Source: Scytonema hofmannii PCC 7110 (GTDB lineage: Bacteria; Cyanobacteriota; Cyanobacteriia; Cyanobacteriales; Nostocaceae). Taken from it: 64,000 nucleotides of DNA. The stretch spans positions 3,653,747-3,717,746 of the forward strand of contig NZ_KQ976354.1 in NCBI RefSeq assembly GCF_000346485.2. The letters run 5' to 3'. The translations under genes and the position numbers were made by a program. The notes under the pieces are model-generated. The model was not told the DNA's origin and searched no databases. It was given only the letters and a program-made list of their open reading frames with translations. Shown here piece after piece: positions 62,340 through 64,000 of this stretch (position 1 is the stretch's first letter; each line of letters starts with the position of its first letter).

Positions 62340-64000
62340 ATGACTGTTTGTTTGGCTAATTTCCAAAATCCTCTAGAGAAATTTTCAACTTTAGTAGAAC
62401 TGTTAACCTACAGAGCGCAAAGTCAGCCAGATCGAAAGGCTTATACTTTTCTGCGAGATGGTGAAACTGAAGAAGTCAGCTTGACTTACTCTAAACTAGA
62501 CCAGCAAGCACGAGCGATCGCTACCCATCTTCAGTCTCTAAAGGCTTCTGGCGAACGCGTTCTGCTATTGTATCCACCAGGTCTAGATTTCATCGCTGCC
62601 TTCTTCGGCTGTCTGTATGCCAATGTTGTAGCGGTTCCAGTTTATCCACCCAAGCGCAACCAAAGTTTATCTAGATTGCAGGCGATCGCATCCGATGCTC
62701 AAACAAGAATAGCGCTGACTGTTAGCTCTACTCTCACCCAGATCCAAAGTCAATTTGCTCAAGAGCCAGAGTTTGCCAATATGCAATTGTCGGCTACTGA
62801 TAGCATTGCTGTCGAGCGAGCATCAGATTGGCAAGAAGTGCAAATAGATAGAAATACCTTAGCTTTTCTCCAGTACACTTCTGGGTCTACGGGAACTCCC
62901 AAGGGTGTAATGGTAAGTCACGGCAATCTGCTACAGAATTCTAAGTATACGCAACAGATATGGGAGTATAACTCACAAAGTGTTATGGTAACGTGGTTGC
63001 CTGTTTTCCATGACATGGGGTTAATCTATGGGGTTCTCCAACCACTGTATCAAGGTTTTCCTTGCTACATGATGGCTCCTGTATCCTTTATTCAAAAACC
63101 GATACGATGGCTTCAGGCAATTTCACGTTACAAAGCTACTCATAGTGGCGCTCCCAACTTCGCCTACGAACTTTGTCTCCTCAAAACCACTCCCGAAGAA
63201 CGCGCCAGCCTCGATTTAAGTAGCTGGCACATGACTTTAAATGGTGCCGAACCAGTCAGAGCACACACTCTCAAACAATTTACCCAAGTTTTTCAGTCTT
63301 GTGGTTTTGACTTAGCAACTTTCTGTCCGGGCTACGGTTTAGCAGAAGCAACTTTAGTAGTGGCTGGAGTGCAAAACCAAAAAGTCCCAAGTTTTTACAC
63401 AGTTCAAGCAGAAGCATTGGCACAAAATCAGGTAAGAGAGAGTAACACTGAGAAGAAACTACAAACCCTTGTAGGATGTGGATATCCGGGAATTGATACC
63501 AAAGTAATTATTGTTCATCCCGAATCATTAAGCCAATGTGCATCAGATGAAATTGGAGAAATTTGGGTTTCTGGCTCTACCGTCGCCCAAGGATATTGGC
63601 AGCGTACCGAAGAAACTATGCAAACCTTTGGTGCTTATTTAGAAGACACCAAAGAAGGTCCGTTTATGAGGACAGGGGATTTGGGATTCTTGAAAGATGG
63701 CGAGTTATTCATTACTGGTCGCCTCAAAGACCTAATTATCATTCGAGGTAGCAATCATTATCCTCAAGATATTGAACATACCGTAGAACAAAGCCACCCT
63801 GCACTGCGATCTGGTTTTGGTGCAGCATTTGCTATTGAAGCAGATGGCGTTGAACGATTGGCGATCACATACGAAGTAGAACGAAGTTACTTACGCAAGC
63901 TCGATATTAATGAAGTCATTGGAGCTATCCGAAAGGCTGTGTTCGAACAGCATCAACTGCAAGTTTATGCCGTGTTGCTACTTAAAACTGCCACTATTCC
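62340..64000 (+). CDS. Fatty-acyl-AMP ligase (FAAL), 5' part
   Basis: Open to the window edge, 553 codons visible. ATG 62340 begins MTVCLANFQNPLEKFSTLVE; an ATG 9 bp upstream is in another frame and stops after nine codons. Adenylation cores: YTSGSTGTPKGVMVSH near 180, TWLPVFHDMGLIYGVLQPL near 220, SGAPNFAYELC, PGYGLAEATL, RTGDLGFLKDGELFITGRLKDLIIIRG near 445. The VFHDMGL and PVSFIQKPIRWL motifs separate FAAL from acyl-CoA ligases and from amino-acid A domains. FAALs load a fatty acid as acyl-AMP onto a carrier at the start of lipopeptide lines, so an NRPS or PKS probably continues to the right. No good ribosome binding site is visible. Confidence 0.93.
   Translation, partial: MTVCLANFQNPLEKFSTLVELLTYRAQSQPDRKAYTFLRDGETEEVSLTYSKLDQQARAIATHLQSLKASGERVLLLYPPGLDFIAAFFGCLYANVVAVPVYPPKRNQSLSRLQAIASDAQTRIALTVSSTLTQIQSQFAQEPEFANMQLSATDSIAVERASDWQEVQIDRNTLAFLQYTSGSTGTPKGVMVSHGNLLQNSKYTQQIWEYNSQSVMVTWLPVFHDMGLIYGVLQPLYQGFPCYMMAPVSFIQKPIRWLQAISRYKATHSGAPNFAYELCLLKTTPEERASLDLSSWHMTLNGAEPVRAHTLKQFTQVFQSCGFDLATFCPGYGLAEATLVVAGVQNQKVPSFYTVQAEALAQNQVRESNTEKKLQTLVGCGYPGIDTKVIIVHPESLSQCASDEIGEIWVSGSTVAQGYWQRTEETMQTFGAYLEDTKEGPFMRTGDLGFLKDGELFITGRLKDLIIIRGSNHYPQDIEHTVEQSHPALRSGFGAAFAIEADGVERLAITYEVERSYLRKLDINEVIGAIRKAVFEQHQLQVYAVLLLKTATI

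Overview
The window reads as a filamentous, heterocyst-type cyanobacterium. The Nostocales octamer GCGATCGC is everywhere, short tandem repeats and dispersed palindromes typical of that group fill the intergenic spaces, and the gene content (cyanopeptolin-type synthetases, a microviridin cluster, GUN4-domain protein, guanidine hydrolase with HypA/HypB-like partners) is cyanobacterial. The residue order predicted for the central synthetase (Ala-Thr-Thr-Leu-Ahp-Thr-N-methyl-aromatic-Val, plus a halogenase and a starter condensation domain) matches scyptolin A as I remember it: butyroyl-Ala-Thr-[Thr-Leu-Ahp-Thr-3'-chloro-N-methyl-Tyr-Val]. A Scytonema hofmannii PCC 7110-like genome is therefore my best guess.

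Layout. (1) 1-13115: the 3' end of a first cyanopeptolin-like NRPS: ...T / C-A(aromatic, with an embedded PRMT-type methyltransferase)-T / C-A(aromatic)-nMT-T, then a separate docking-C-A(Val)-T-TE gene. (2) 13283-15515: gdmH with hypA-like and hypB-like nickel chaperone genes, a tight operon placed between two NRPS clusters. (3) 15516-16411: a gene-free stretch holding a dispersed repeat, a fused relic of an SDR plus ABC-transporter gene, a regulatory module and a patatin-like relic. (4) 16412-50502: the complete scyptolin-like cluster, made of two giant NRPS genes, a flavin halogenase carrying an NRPS docking domain, the terminal NRPS with thioesterase, a SAM methyltransferase, an atypical SDR and an SbmA/BacA/ABCD-type ABC transporter. 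(5) 50662-51465 (minus): a PhyH-family 2-oxoglutarate dioxygenase. (6) 52226-56524: a microviridin (graspetide) cluster with precursor mdnA, ATP-grasp ligases mdnB and mdnC, and a paralogous ABC transporter. (7) 56639-61622: a coiled-coil/GUN4 protein, a small unknown protein, and a convergent 955-residue unknown protein. (8) 62340-64000: the start of a fatty-acyl-AMP ligase, probably the first domain of a third NRPS/PKS cluster.

How it fits together. Both the cyanopeptolins and microviridins are serine-protease inhibitors, so the window is largely a protease-inhibitor island built from NRPS and RiPP logic side by side, each with its own copy of the same exporter type. The two cyanopeptolin-like clusters look like an ancient tandem pair: they share terminal module order and the same 3' repeat arrangement, and the first has only a 180-bp scar where the second has intact SDR and ABC genes.

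The most unexpected non-coding signal is a conserved promoter-like module: an array of TTAACTGTC-type repeats, then TATTGCATTT, then GAGA exactly 23 bp downstream. It occurs three times in the window, each time oriented towards a different transcription unit: the scyptolin NRPS, the minus-strand PhyH dioxygenase and the FAAL gene. This suggests one unknown regulator for several secondary-metabolite operons.
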